A stretch of 64,000 bases of DNA from Liquidambar formosana (lineage: Eukaryota; Streptophyta; Magnoliopsida; Saxifragales; Altingiaceae), in assembly GCA_039720395.1 (NCBI GenBank), contig CM077824.1, positions 16,620,046 to 16,684,045 of the forward strand, read 5' to 3'. A program made the translations under genes and the position numbers. Below are positions 10,153-22,604 of this stretch, in pieces; positions within the stretch are counted from its first letter, which is position 1, and the number at the start of each line of letters is the position of its first letter. The notes under the pieces are model-generated. The model had not been told where the DNA came from. It ran no database searches and saw nothing but the letters and a program-made list of their open reading frames with translations.

Positions 10153-11682
10153 ATAGGGGTGTTAATGGTATGGTTTGGTTCAGTTTTAGAGTAGATTTCA
10201 AACCAAATCATTATACTTTGGTTTGGTTCCTACTAAATCAAAACCAAACCATATTATAAAATAACCAAACCAAAATTTCGATTTGGTTCGGTTCGGTTTC
10301 GGCTTTAACCTATTAAGTAGTAACAAATAATTGAAAATGAAAGAAATGATATACCAAACTCTAAATAAAAACATTTTTAATAAAAACATTACATTAACAA
10401 CTAAAAAAAAAAACATTAAACATTGTATCAAAATGGAAACATATTTATATATGCCAATCCAATATTTCACACAACATTAATAGTTAGTTTAATACATGCC
10501 AATCTAAAAAAGAAAAAATAATAAGAAACTTAAAATGAAATGAGGCTGAGGTTGAGAGATTTAGTGTTTTGTACTATTTTAAATCTATTTCCTATTATGC
10601 CATTATTAGAATAGGAAATTTACAAACTTTAGGTTTGATATATATATATACTAGATGTAGGCACACATGCGTTGCACGTGATTATTTTTCAATAATATGA
10701 AATATAAATGAAAGAATAATTTTTAAAGAATTAGATATTAATATCGGTTTGGTTAGATTTTTACTTCTAATGAAACTTATAGTGAGTAGTATAACGAATT
10801 TGAAAAATTTTAAGTTAATCACACATAAGTTTAGAATATAATAATTCCCAATAATATATAATAACACGATATTATATTGATTAACCACAAAACTTTAACA
10901 ATTTGAAATGAAAATTTAAATAAATAAAAAAAAATCATTATTGAAAATATGTGTTGTCACCAATTTACAAAAATGTTGTTACTTAATAAGTTGAAGGTAT
11001 TATATTTTGGTAATTGATGAGTTTGAGTAAAATAAAATAAAATAAGTAAACTATTTACACAAATCAAAATAACATTGATGAATTTCGTAAGTATATCATA
11101 ATGATAAAATGATAGTCATACATGTTATAGAGAAAAATAATTAATTCAAGCTTACCAAATTTTAACTTCTAACAATTGAAAACCAATAAATCTTACTATT
11201 TCCTTTAAAGTTTTGATGGAGAAACATTCATTCACAATGAAAAAAATTAAAAACTGACCTTTCATAGAATTCTAATGAAATACAAAGAGAAATGTTTCCT
11301 ATATAAGTTAACTATAAGAGTATAGATGTCTTCTATATAAACTTTACTATAATAGTAGTTATCATCTATTCAATTACAATAAGATTAAAATGATGCAAAA
11401 GAGTAGTTATGTATTTAAAATTCAAAATAAGGGTATATTAGTTAATCAAAAGTTTTTTTCACATTCAGCTTTTTATAGGTAGTATATATATATATATAAA
11501 ATATATTTTTTTGGTTTTTTTGGATTTTCGGTTTGATTTGGTTTTTTAAAAATAAAAACCAAACCAAACCAATTTAGTTCAATTTTCTGAAATTAGAACC
11601 AAAACTAAATCTAATAACAAAAAAATCAAACCAATTTAGGTCGATTTGGTTCTCCATTTTAACCTAAACCATTAACACCCGA
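10153..11682. mobile_element. TIR element with GGTTTGGTT-rich ends, host of a nested Helitron
   Basis: The left end GGGGTGTTAATGGTATGG and the right end, on the other strand, CGGGTGTTAATGGTTTAGG are inverted. Both are followed inward by about 150-180 bases rich in the repeated word GGTTTGGTT/AACCAAACC. GGTACAA flanks both sides (10146-10152, 11683-11689). A 0.84-kb Helitron-like segment at 10651-11490 interrupts it. The class of the outer element (hAT- or Mutator-like) cannot be settled from a 7-bp duplication. Confidence 0.65.
10651..11490 (-). mobile_element. Degenerate Helitron (copy 3), nested
   Basis: On the minus strand the 3' terminus is a stem motif CACGTGCAACGCATGTGTGC, a short spacer, then CTAG (10651-10654), and the 5' end near 11490 is TATACTACCTATAAAAAGC. 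Both ends match the fuller Helitrons at 28516-30297 and 52918-54760. Shared internal text includes the minus-strand words GTTAATC/GACTAATATACCC and ATAGGAAAC. No Rep/helicase reading frame, so it is non-autonomous. Confidence 0.65.
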
Positions 11683-11689
11683 GGTACAA

Positions 11690-12116
11690 TCAAACAATTT
11701 GTATTGTACTGAAATACCCAGTAGCGTTCCGCCAGCCGACCCAGGCGCCATCGCTCGGCGGGGTGACTCCCGCGCGAGAGCCAATCAAGTCCGTCCAAAT
11801 GAAATCTATGACTCACATTTAAAAGTCTCAAAACATTCTTTAGTAATTAACCCGATCCGGATCTGCAAGAAAAAAAACTGGCAGAGTCCTCGGGCAGGGC
11901 GTGAAGACCACCGAAGGAAGCAAACGGCAAACCTTTCTCTCCCCCTCTCCCCTTCCCTATACGACTGGCTGCCAGTTTTTTTTTTTTTTTTTTTCTCTTT
12001 CTTTGCTTTTTTCCTTGCAGATCCGGGTCGGGTCCATTACTAACGCCTGGTGGAACGCCACTGTGATTCATAATATCTCAAACCAGTGGAACAAAAACCT
12101 CAAATCTCACCCTTAA

Positions 12117-12147
<31 letters not shown>

Positions 12148-12151
12148 AGAA
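11690..12151 (+). promoter_or_regulatory. GatA upstream/5' UTR region
   Basis: GC content rises sharply from about 11720, as expected for a gene's proximal promoter and leader. There is a pyrimidine-rich stretch at about 11938-12018 and a (CT)n tract at 12121-12147, four bases before the start codon. No TATA box or transcription start can be fixed. Confidence 0.5.
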
Positions 12152-15100
12152 ATGCTATCGACAGTCCAAACCCCACGCTTTCTCCTCCCATGTCGCTTCC
12201 CCCTTCATTTCCCGCCAAAACCCCGCCACCTCCATACCTCCAAACCCCTCTTCTCCTCACAGCCCGTCTCACAACACACCCTCACAGACCAATCCCAGCC
12301 CCAACCCCAAACCGTAACCCAGTCCTCACCCTCACCACCCCAATCCCAAATCCTCACGATCCGCAACTCCCTCCTCTCCCGCAACCTCACCGCCGTCGAA
12401 CTCGCCGAGTCATACCTCACTCGCCTTAAACTCACTGAGCCCCAAATCCACAGCTTCCTTCACATCTCCGAGTCCGTACTGAGAGAAGCCGAAGATATTG
12501 ATAGGAAGATTGAGAGGAGTGAGGAGGTGGGCATAATGGCCGGCGTGTTGGTGGGCGTGAAGGATAATATTTGTACGGCGGATATGCCGTCGACGGCCGG
12601 GTCGAGGATTTTGGAGGGATATCGGCCAGCGTTCGATGCGACGGCAGTGAGGAGAGTGAGGGATTGTGGTGGATTCTTGTTGGAAGACTAATTTGGATGA
12701 GTTTGGTATGGGGAGTACCACTGAAGGGTCTGCTTTTCAGGTTTGGATTCTTAGGACCTCTTTCAATAGTCGTTGTTGTTGCTGCTGCTATATATATGTG
12801 TGGTGTGTGTGTTGGGACTTAAAAAGAGGGTTATTTGGTATCTAGAAATTGGAATGTTAGGTAAAAAAACAAAGGGTTCTGATGAAAAGTATGCATCTAT
12901 CTTATAGCAGGATCCCTGGTAAGACTGGATTGATCACCTAGCTAAAAATTGTGATTTCCAAGTGGTTGCTAAGTTAGTTGTGAAGAACTAAAGACACTGG
13001 TAGATGTTAGCCCCAAAGGTTGGTCTTCCATAGTATATTTTTGGATGGGAATAGGTGTAATTGCCCACACTATAATCTTATTTTTGTGATAAGATATAGG
13101 GCATTATGTAATCTAATTTTCCCTTTCATCGAGACGTCTCTTATTTCTTTGATGATTAACTTCACGTTTAATGGTACCAGTCCATGCCCAAGACGCTAAC
13201 CTGAATAGATAATTGCTCTGATTATTAGTTTATGGTTATGATCAATTCTCATTATTCAAAGTTGTCGCTTTTAATGTTTTGGGCCCATCAAGTTTGGTTT
13301 TGGTATTCCATCATAATTTAGTCCTTTTTGTTTCTGTGCACTGATATTGCCACTTCTCCTTGTTCCTAACCCTCCTCTTAATTTTGGTTCTTGATTTGGT
13401 TTAAAGCACCGAAAAATTTCCACTTCTCTTTGTTCCTACCCCCCCCCCCCCCCCCCCCAAACCGTCCAAATTTTGGTTTTCTAATTTGGTTCTAAGCACT
13501 GAAAAGTTTTACTTATTGATGTCTGCTGAAACTGAAAGATTCATGGTTTTTTATAGGAAAAATCAAAATATTGATTCAGTAGAATTTTTTTTTTTTTTTT
13601 TTTTTTTGGAATTTGTTCGGTGTTGAGGTGTACTGGACAAGTTTGCTCCACTTAAGCACTTAAAATATGTAATCAGTACTTCTTCTCAACTAAAATAATA
13701 TTTTTAATAATCTTCTTTCCAGGTTTGAGTTTTGATGTTCTCTTCTTTATAATTCATTTCTGGACGACAATTGTTTAATATTTTTAGACCTGATATTCAC
13801 TCCTGAAACTTTTAAAATCTTGACTACAACCTTAAAAAAATATTGAATAAGCATTCTAGATGCTCAATCGAATAATTTTTCTCAACCAAATCATGTATTT
13901 GAGTACTGCATTGAGCTTCAAATTCTTCTCAATCTCCAGTTTGGTAGGACTGAGATTGTACAATATAAAATCTGAAATAGTTCCTCAGTGGTAACTAGAG
14001 TTGGTTTACTCAGGTGATGCATCTGTTCATTCATTAGGTGACTGCGAACCCCTGGGATGTGTCTCGGGTGCCAGGAGGGTCATCAGGTGGCTCAGCTGCA
14101 GCTGTTTCTGCAAGGCAGTGTGTAGTATCGCTGGGAAGTGATACTGGTGGAAGTGTGAGGCAGCCAGCATCATTTTGCGGTGTTGTTGGATTGAAGCCAA
14201 CATATGGGCGTGTGTCACGATACGGACTTATGGCATATGCATCATCACTTGATGTCATTGGATGCTTTGGTTCATCAGTAGCTGACACTGGGATTCTTCT
14301 TCATGCAATTTCTGGTCATGATAGACTTGATGCTACTAGTAGTAAGCGAGTAAGGTTTCTTATACCCACATTTATGCATATATGTAATTTCTTCACAATG
14401 GTCAATCAATCCTCTTATCCCTTCTTGTTTGGACAAATTACAAATTTATAACACTCAAGTATGCGCCCGACAAATCGCTTTTGAAGACGCTGATGCTTAT
14501 GTTATGGATCAGAAACTTCATATTCAATGAGGGAAAAAACAGATTTATATTATTTGTGTTCATATTTGGAACTGCTAAAAATAGTGTGGTTGCTATCGCT
14601 TGATGATCCAGCGTGTATATCATAAGCCTTAGCAATCCTGTCTTGTATTTTTGCATCATGCAGTGTGCTGACTATACTATGTTGGTTAAAATTTAACAAG
14701 AACAAGTTGGTTTGAGTGTTCTGAAATTGAACTCTAAGTTATTGGATACCGGGTTTATAGCCTTCTCAGTAAACTTTCAGTCTTAATTTTGTTAATATTT
14801 TGCTTTTCAGGAGGTCCCCGATTTCACATCGCAATTCATTTCCACAGATATGTTGGATTCTAAACCATTGAAGGGACTGAGAGTTGGCATGATCCGTGAA
14901 ACTCTTGATGATGGTGTTGATGCAGAAGTAATTGATTCAATCCGTAGTGCTGCTTCACATTTGGAAGAATTAGGATGCACAATAACAGAGGTCCTGCTTT
15001 TCTTTTAAATTTTCCTTAAATTCCCTGCCCTTAAATTCAAAAGTTTATGCATAATTTTTTCATGTTTCTTAATTAATCTTGTTTAAGATTTCAACTTGCA

Positions 15101-15349
15101 GGTTTCTTTGCCCTCCTTTTCCCTTGGCTTACCAGCTTACTACATTCTTGCTTCATCAGAATCTTCTTCCAACTTATCACGTTATGATGGTGTGAGGTGA
15201 TTTGTTTGGAAGATTCTTTCAATATATGATTTTTTGTTTCTTTTGATGCATAGAGTGCACAAATTCATTGTTGTTATTTTATTCAGTTTCCACTGATAGA
15301 GTTATTTGTTTTAATTTGCAGAGTTAGCCAGGCCTTTTTTTTATGTAAT

Positions 15350-15389
<40 letters not shown>

Positions 15390-16184
15390 GCTCCTTTTTT
15401 AGTTGATGGGCATTTGAGGTTTAATTAAAATATTTAGACTCTGGAAATTAATTTTGGGGCCTATGGACACTGGTTGAATTTCAATATGAATTAAAATTGG
15501 GGAGGACGTGATAGGATATGTGCGAAATTGCTCTATACATGTTAGTATAGCTAAGCTGGGGAGTACCTTACCGCCATTTGTCAATTAATATGCAGGTATG
15601 GAAAACAAGTTGTTGCTGATGAGCTAAATTCTCTTTATGGGGATTCCCGAGCTAAAGGATTTGGTCCTGAGGTATGGAACATTTTGTCTGAATTTGCGGA
15701 AACGTTCGACTTTGATTGTTTAAAGATTTTTAGATGAAAAGATGTTTAAAATGTTAAAGTGCTCATTATTACTCGGATTAAAATGTTTAGTAGAGATTTT
15801 TTTCTGTTTTTTGTTTCCTCTTTTTGTTGGAGGACCTCTCGTCTGTACTTTTTTTTTTCTGTTCTTAATAAAATTTTTGTTGCCTATAAAAAATATATAA
15901 AAAAGAAAGATCAAGAATAGATTTGTACCATTCAGCAACTTGGACATAACATGTGTAAATTTTACAGGTCAAAATGAGAATTTTGATGGGAACATATGCC
16001 CTTTCAGCTGGTTATTATGATGCTTATTACAAGCGTGCCCAGCAGGTATCAAAGTTATTGTGCTAAGTATTTTATTGAAAAAAGTCTTATGTTTTCTTAA
16101 TGTAATAGGACGGTTCCAAGTTATTATGTACTGGTGTTTTCATGGGTCTACAGCATGGTTTTCTTAGGGCCTCACCCTCCCCAC

Positions 16185-16215
<31 letters not shown>

Positions 16216-18995
16216 CAAAAATAAATAAATAAATAAAAAACACCGTGATAATGTTAAAAATCCATATTTTTGTCACATCAACATTGTAAAGACAAAATTT
16301 GGAACCACGGAAACCATGGGTCTTAGGCGTAAGTTGATTTTTACCTTTGCCATAGTTATTAGCATGATGATTACATCGTTGAAGCTATTATAGTTTTGCT
16401 TCCATGATTCCGGAATTTACAATGATAGAGCTTGGAAAATAAACTTAATTATGATTACAGTTGTTGTGTTCTAAAATGCATGTTCCTTTAGAGAGCTCTT
16501 ATTGTTTTTAAGAAGAAATTTATGATGGTAATAGTGTTTTAGGTGAGAACCTTAGTTCAGAAAAGCTTCAAGACAGCATTGGATGAAAATGACATTCTAA
16601 TTTCACCTGCGGCTCCATCTGCTGCTTATAAGATTGGTATGACATCTTTTGTTTTTGCAGTTCCACTATGTTATTTTTTTATTTTTTTTTTCCCTTTGTA
16701 GTGATTACCTAATTACTTGTGACATTTACAGGTGAGAAGAAAAATGATCCATTGGCAATGTATGCAGGCGACATCATGACTGTAAGCATCTCTAGGCTGC
16801 TTGAGAATCTGATGTAAATGAATGCTTTTTGGGGTTTGAATACATTTGGCAATGGGTTTTCATTCTGGCCAAAAAAAAAAAAAAAAGGCATTTGTCGCTG
16901 GTTTAGGATGGAAAAACTTAAAAAAATCCCTAAATAAGATTTGTGAGAAAAAGACAGATATTCCAGTTAAGAAATGGCTTTTGAGAGGCTTTAAGTGGTG
17001 GAGCAGGATTTATATTGCTGGTACTAAATAACTGGGACCAGTCATTGTTGATTGATAGATTAAGTTAATTTTGAATTTGGTTTTCACTGATTAAGGTAAT
17101 TGGTATGGCTAAATTCTTCTCTAACATTTTTTTTTTATGAAGAATAAATTTTTCTCTAACATTGGACTCTTAGATTTTTACATCAAGCTTTATTCCCTAA
17201 TTTACAATTTTTATCTATACTAATATAGAAAGCATTTGGAACTTTAGTTGGATGTATAGGGTGGATTTACGAAAAAACCCTCATCAGTTTTAAATAAGGT
17301 AGAGGTTAATGGGATTAGAAAAGTCTTTTAAGTAAGGAATCTTAAATAAACTCTAACTTAACCACCCACTATCTTTTTCCCTTCTCCCACTTTTCTCTCG
17401 TTCTATCATAACTATCCTCTTATTCTCTCCCTCCTTAACTAATTAATATCAGTTTTTGTTCTATTTTGAATTCAAATTTTTTATTTATTTTTGGGGAGAT
17501 TTTTGTAATATTTTCTCCGACATCTAGTATTGAGAGTTAGTTTTGATGGTTAATGCCAGACTGGTATCCATAATATAACCTCTCTTTTTTCTTTGACAAT
17601 TGATAGAATCTACCCTTATCCCTTACCCACCCCCCCCCACCCCCCCCCCTAATATCAACAAATGAGTATCAATGCTTCTCCATAAGCTTGAATTTGAGAT
17701 CACTCACTTAACAAGTGAGGCAAATGCCATTGGCCATAATATAACCAATTAAGCATGTGTTTTTTTCCCATCAATCTATTGTAAAATTATCAATCAATTA
17801 TATTAGAGTTTTTTTGTATGGGTCCCACTGTAGAAATCTTCTATATCTACATTCTGTGGTAATCAATACATTTTAGAAGCAAACAAAGGTGTACATGTTG
17901 TAGTTTACAAACTGGTGTTGCGGCATGTGTGGGGTCACATCATATAGCTATCAAGCCTATCATTGATAGGCAGAAATGTTCTACAGTCCTACTATAATAG
18001 GTGTTTGCTATATTTTGGAGAAGCTTTCCTTTAGCAACTTGTACAAGTACTTAAAACATTTCCTTTTTCTAGAATAGTGTAATCCATGGCTAAGTTTCAT
18101 CCATTATGGTGTTACCGGTTTTCATTTTTGATCTTCCTTTGAAGTGATTTTATTCTTGACACAGGTCAATGTTAACTTGGCTGGGCTGCCTGCATTGGTT
18201 CTGCCGTGTGGATTTGTTGATGGGGGATCTTCTGGCCTTCCTGTTGGTCTTCAAATGATTGGTGCAGCTTTTGATGAGGTATTAACTACTTTGCTTATCA
18301 ATTGCTATACTCTCTGGTAGAGGAAGTAGTTTTTGACAGTCTGGCATTGTCTTCTCATTTCCTTTAGAAATATTGGAATGACCTAGTCTAGCTGATGATA
18401 AATTGATTCTAAAGCTAATAAATGGGAAGAGAGAGTCATTTGAGAAAAGAAACTGTTAGGAAAATGGGGAAAGATACTAGGAAAATGACCTAATACCCAA
18501 AAAAAAAAAAAAACACTAATAAACCACTGCTGATTGACTTAGGTATTATGCAACCACCTTGCATACCACTAATTAATAGAGTATTATAATGCTATCCTGT
18601 CTTGAAATTCAAATCACACTCTGAGTTGCAAGAACTTTCATTTTAATTATTTTATTTGATGGTTGGACTTGTCGTTTGAATATTAGATCATTTTGATATG
18701 GGTAATGTCCTTTTTTTTTTTTGGGATAAGTATGGGTAATGTCCTTATGAAGCCTTGAGAAGGTGGTTCTCATCGTACTAGTGAGCATGTCTATGTTTGT
18801 GTGTTGCACTGGTGCCGACTATTCCCACATTTGCTGAGATAGAGGAATATCTGATTGGTTTGCTGATGCTTGTAGGCTTTTCTCATGTAATTATAATTGC
18901 AGGGAAAATTGCTCAAAGTGGGTCATATCTTTGAGCAGACTCTTCAAGGTTGCAGATTTGTCCCTCCATTGGTAGCAGAGGACTCTGCATGCTAG
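12152..18995 (+). CDS. GATA: Glutamyl-tRNA(Gln) amidotransferase subunit A, organellar (GatA), with exon 1 frameshift
   Basis: GatA is the amidase subunit of the GatCAB complex that converts Glu-tRNA(Gln) to Gln-tRNA(Gln) in chloroplasts and mitochondria. Exons: 12152-12740, 14038-14349, 14811-14990, 15102-15196, 15596-15671, 15968-16045, 16543-16636, 16732-16781, 18165-18278, 18903-18995 (stop TAG). All introns are GT-AG. The N-terminus ([12 protein letters not shown], then Pro/Ser/His-rich) looks like an organellar transit peptide. Amidase-signature residues are present: Lys in GVKDN (codon 12560-12562), [12 protein letters not shown], and the nucleophile Ser in DTGGSVRQP (14152-14154). Exon 1 is 589 bases, one too many or two too few for phase. 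Between CGG and [10 protein letters not shown] only 13 bases stand where 15 are expected, so the frame runs into TAA at 12689. All later exons stay in frame (about 560 codons if the two bases are counted). Either a consensus error or a recently broken allele. Confidence 0.9.
12741..14037 (+). other. GatA intron 1
   Basis: An intron of 1297 bases with donor GTTTGG and acceptor CATTAG. It holds a poly(C) tract at about 13439-13459 and a T-tract at about 13587-13608. Two neighbouring lines share the words 'cacttctc(c)ttgttccta' and 'ttggttct', suggesting a short local duplication at about 13353-13500. No nested gene. Confidence 0.75.
15353..15389. repeat. (GA)n microsatellite
   Basis: An imperfect GA tract in GatA intron 4. 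Confidence 0.9.
17214..17300 (+). mobile_element. Possible Helitron 5' terminus
   Basis: TCTATACTAATATAGAAAGC preceded by A is the form of many plant Helitron 5' ends. I could not find a matching hairpin plus CTRR 3' end in the intron, so the element is truncated or the resemblance is chance. Confidence 0.3.
17590..17750 (-). mobile_element. SINE-like repeat family B, copy 1
   Basis: On the minus strand: GGCATTTGCCTCACTTGTTAA, then CAAATTCAAGCTTATGGAG, CATTGATACTCA, TTGATATTAG, an interrupted G-rich stretch, and GATTCTATCAATTGTCAAAG followed by an A-rich tail. The same order of words occurs at 32985-33232 (-) and 44111-44242 (+), the last with a poly(A) tail. A tRNA-like head with a weak B-box-like segment suggests a SINE, but the promoter boxes are poor. 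Confidence 0.55.
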
Positions 18996-19339
18996 TGAAC
19001 ATTTGATATTTTCTGTTAGAGGAAGTTGAAGCCACTTTTTACAGGCATTGCTGATGGTATGCTGATATATGATGATAGAAATTTTTTTAAATGAGTTACT
19101 TGACTGCTGGTTTAGCATGATGTGGCTCCATCCAAAGATTGGCTTTACTGTTACCCTTTTTGGGTGTGTAATTAGCAGGTCTCTTCAATGAGGTTCCATG
19201 TCCATTTGGTTGCCAAAAAGATTCCTAGAGGATGGGTGGAAAAGAAGTGATAATTTGGATCATTAGAACAACCCTTCCAACCTCAAATAGCCAAGATTGC
19301 AAATTTTAAGTAATTCTCCTAATCCTTTTTTCCTTTTTC
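18996..19339. other. GatA 3' UTR and spacer
   Basis: The sequence after the GatA stop is presumably 3' UTR, then spacer up to the LINE poly(A) tail. No other feature. Confidence 0.5.
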
Positions 19340-19459
19340 CTTTTTTTTTTTTTTTTTTTTTTGCTAAGAAAACCAGGAGAAACAAACAAAAGAAAAGAAC
19401 AAGAAAACAAAAACAAAACAAAGACCCACTATAAACATCTCTAAAGCAGACTCTCTTCA

Positions 19460-20642
19460 CAGCAACTGGTAATCTATCAGCTTCCAAATAACCAGAGAAG
19501 TCATTACCAAGTGCCCATTTGGCCATCTCATGAGCAGCTTCATTGGAACTTCTGCTGATTTTTCGAAAAGAAGAGGACCTCAAGGAACGGATAAGCGATT
19601 TTATATCCGAAATGATGATATCATAGGACCAAGATGAATTTTGAGTGGAAGAAAGAACATCATTGATGATGGCTTGAGCATCACCTTCAAAATAAACTGG
19701 AATCTAGCCTTGTTCACAAGCAGTTTTAACAGTGAGCCTAGCGGCATAGGCTTCTGCAATGTTAGAATCAAACCCCTCCTTCTTGGCTACCCACGCTCCT
19801 AGGACCATTCCATGCTCGTTTCGTGCAATACAAGCTACATTAGAACCGTCGTTTCCCACTGCAACATCAAAATTTATCTTGATTGATCTAGATAGAGGTC
19901 TATTCCACTCGTCAGACAATAAAAGCAAAGGTGTACCATGGATAGGTAGAGTAGGGACTTTGTTTGCCTCTAAAAAAGCAGTGACACATTGGGAAATTGA
20001 CTTTAGGAATTGTTGTGGCTCAAGTTGTTGTTTTTCATGAATGAGAAGATTCCTGGATCGCCAAAAGTTGTCGAAAAAGAACGTTGCCCAATTGGTGAAT
20101 TGATTCTCATCACTCCATTGGGAGTAAAATAGAATTGAGGGATTCAAAATGGCGTTTCACTAATCCATAATCGAAAAGTGGGAGAATAAATTTGTTCTGA
20201 GACCCCATTTTGTGAACCACAAGGATTGAGAGCATGGGCATAGGAAAAAAAGATGTTCAACTGTTTCAAGTTCGGTTGAGCAAAACGGGCAATAAGGGTC
20301 CTCCACATGGAAACGGACAGTAAGAGTAGCTCTAGTTGGAATGGCTCCTGAAATCAATCGCCAAATAAACATTTTATGCCTTTCCATAATATTGGATTTC
20401 CAAAGCTTCTTCCATTGATGAGAGTTTAACAACACTGAGTCACCCCATTTAGACTGGTGGTCTGTGAAATAAGCCGACTTAATTGAATAGGTCACTAACC
20501 TTATAGCTAACCACTTCAAAATATCCTTCTGATCACAATTAGAGACAGGAATCTGGAGAATAGCCTTAGCCGATATATCATTCAAAAAAACGATGCACTA
20601 GATCTGCTTTCCACTTCTCTATTTCAATATCAATGAGTTCAT
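19460..20642 (-). pseudogene. LINE ORF2 part: zf-RVT and RNase H domains
   Basis: The zf-RVT segment at 20585-20160 carries WKSNIMERHKMFIWR and the zinc-knuckle-like CPFCSTELETVEHLFFLCP. Two adjacent stops (TAG TGA) follow at about 20162-20157. RNase H then begins with KINFDVAVGNDG (Asp), has EAYAARLTV (Glu), one stop at 19706-19704, then in the same frame FEGDAQAII (Asp) and SSNEAAHEMAKWAL. The four catalytic positions are recognisable, so only stops and frameshifts inactivate it. Confidence 0.85.
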
Positions 20643-22256
20643 TCACTGTGGTTGGTAAATCATCAACTTCTGCCTGTAGGTAACACTTGAAAATCCTTGA
20701 AGAAAGGAGCCCACGGTTCCGTTCCAAATGTTTATTGATTTGCCATTACCCACCCTATAGCAAATCCCTTTACTAATGATATCTCTAGTGTCAAGGATGG
20801 ATTTCCAAATGGAAGAGTTAGACCCATTCTTATCCACAAAAATGAAATCATTCCTACTATAATACTTCCTTTGCAATTGGGATGCCCAAAGAATCCCAGT
20901 CTTGCAAGCAATGTTCCATCCCAACTTTGATAACATTGCTTTGTTATTATCTTTTGTACGCCTGAAACCAAGACCCACGAGAGATTTGGGCATACACATC
21001 GAGTCCCAAGCTCTCAAACATAACCCTTTTTGTTTATGGAGTGAATGTCCCCACCAAAATTTGCATATAAAATTGTCAATCTTGTTACATAAAGTTGTGG
21101 GTAAAGAAAAAACCGATGAAATATATACAGCGATAGAAGAGAGTACCATTTTCACTAAATTTGACCTCCTTGCAAAAGACAGACTTTTAGCTTTCCAACC
21201 TGCTACTTTAGAAGATATCCTGTTGAGGAGAGGTCCAAACGATTTTTTCCTAGACCTGCCTACAAACATAGGCATTCCTAGATAAACGGCATCCTTAGAA
21301 ATTGCCTACACCCGAAAGCTAGCCTTAAGAGTAGAAGCTTTAGGTAGTTGGATATTCTTACTAAAATGTACTCCTGATTTTGCCATGTTTGGCTTTTGAC
21401 CGGACCACCCACCGAAAAGCTCCAAACATTCTTTAACAGCATCAACATTCACTTGGGTAGCACGACTGAAAATGACCAGGTCATCAGCATAGAGAAGATG
21501 CGAGATAGGTGGGCAATTCCTTGCAATCTTCACCCCATTTAAATTCCCTTGTTCTTCCTCTCTGAATAGAATTCTTGAGAGAACCTTAGTACAGATGATA
21601 AATAGGAATGGTGACAATGGATCTCCTTGTCGAAGTCCTCTATGCGTTGAGAAAGAACCAATTGGGCCACCATTTACTAGCACTGAAAAAGTAGTGGTAG
21701 ATATGCACTGCATGATAAGCTGGATAAACTTGGCATTAAAACCAAAATTCCATAGAACTACTTCAATGAAACCCCATTCTAGCCTGTCATATGCCTTAGA
21801 CATGTCTACCTTGATACCCATGAAAGCGCCTTTACCAGTTTTCTTGGAGAAGGAATGTAGAATTTCTTGGATAAGCACCACATTTTCTGCAATATTTCTT
21901 CCTAGAATAAAAGCTGATTGGAGAGGAGAAATCATCTTGCTCAACAGGGGTGTTAGCCGATTAGTGATGATCTTGGATATGAGTTTATAAATCACATTAC
22001 AGAGACTAATTGGACGAAATTGATTTAGCTTGGAAGCATGTTGGACCTTTGGGATTAAAGCAATAAACATGTGATTCATTTCTTTCAACATGAAGCGATC
22101 ACGAAAAAAACTCTGTATAGTTCTAGTAACATCCTCTCCTAAAATGGACCAGTAAGTTTGAAAGAAGATGGCTGACATACCGTCGGGCCCAGGAGACTTT
22201 TGGGCCGGCATACGAAACATTGTATCCTTCACTTCATCAGTCGTGGGAATAGCCAC
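20643..22256 (-). pseudogene. LINE ORF2 part: reverse transcriptase
   Basis: Open stretches 22256-21306 and 21275-20643. Fingers/palm motifs in order: KSPGPDGM, LIPKV, FRPISLCNVIYKLISK, SAFILGRNI, DMSKAYDRLEW (first catalytic Asp), GLRQGDPLSPFLF, and YADDLVIFS with the catalytic Asp pair encoded at 21480-21491. The stretch ends with a break at about 21300, after which the thumb-side segment (LGFRRTKDNNKAML) continues. Confidence 0.92.
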
Positions 22257-22604
22257 CGAGCAGTTGTTCTCCTCTTCATAAATTATTGGGGAAATAAGGT
22301 ATTCTAGGTTCTCAGGGCACTAATGATTAGAGGAAGTAAAAAGGTTTTTGAAGTTCTCTACAAAAAGGTGTCCAATCTGTTCCTTGTTAGAAACCCAAGT
22401 GCCATCTTCCAACTTGAGAAAATCAATGGAATTTCGACATCTACGCACCACCGTAGAAAGGTGAAAGAATTTGGAGTTCCGGTCACCTTCTTTGAGCCAT
22501 AAGTCTTTGGATTTTTGTCTCCATAAAACCTCTTCGCGCTTCAATTGTTCATCTAAATCTAGATTGATCCAATTTTGTAAATTGAGATTATCCTCTGTAA
22601 TCTT

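Larger units (their letters stand above)
16782..18164 (+). other. GatA intron 8 with transposon remnants
   Basis: An intron of 1383 bases. It contains a possible Helitron 5' end at 17214 and a SINE-like element at 17590-17750. The rest is AT-rich without recognisable genes. Confidence 0.7.

Noticed and set aside
11699..12116. ORFs upstream of GatA
   Set aside because: They are composed of homopolymer and CT-repeat translation and overlap the likely promoter and 5' UTR. No homology is recognisable.
19263..19583. ORF extending past the LINE poly(A) tail
   Set aside because: Only the first part (RSSNEAAHEMAKWAL) is RNase H; the Phe/Lys-rich remainder is 3' UTR and poly(A) translation.
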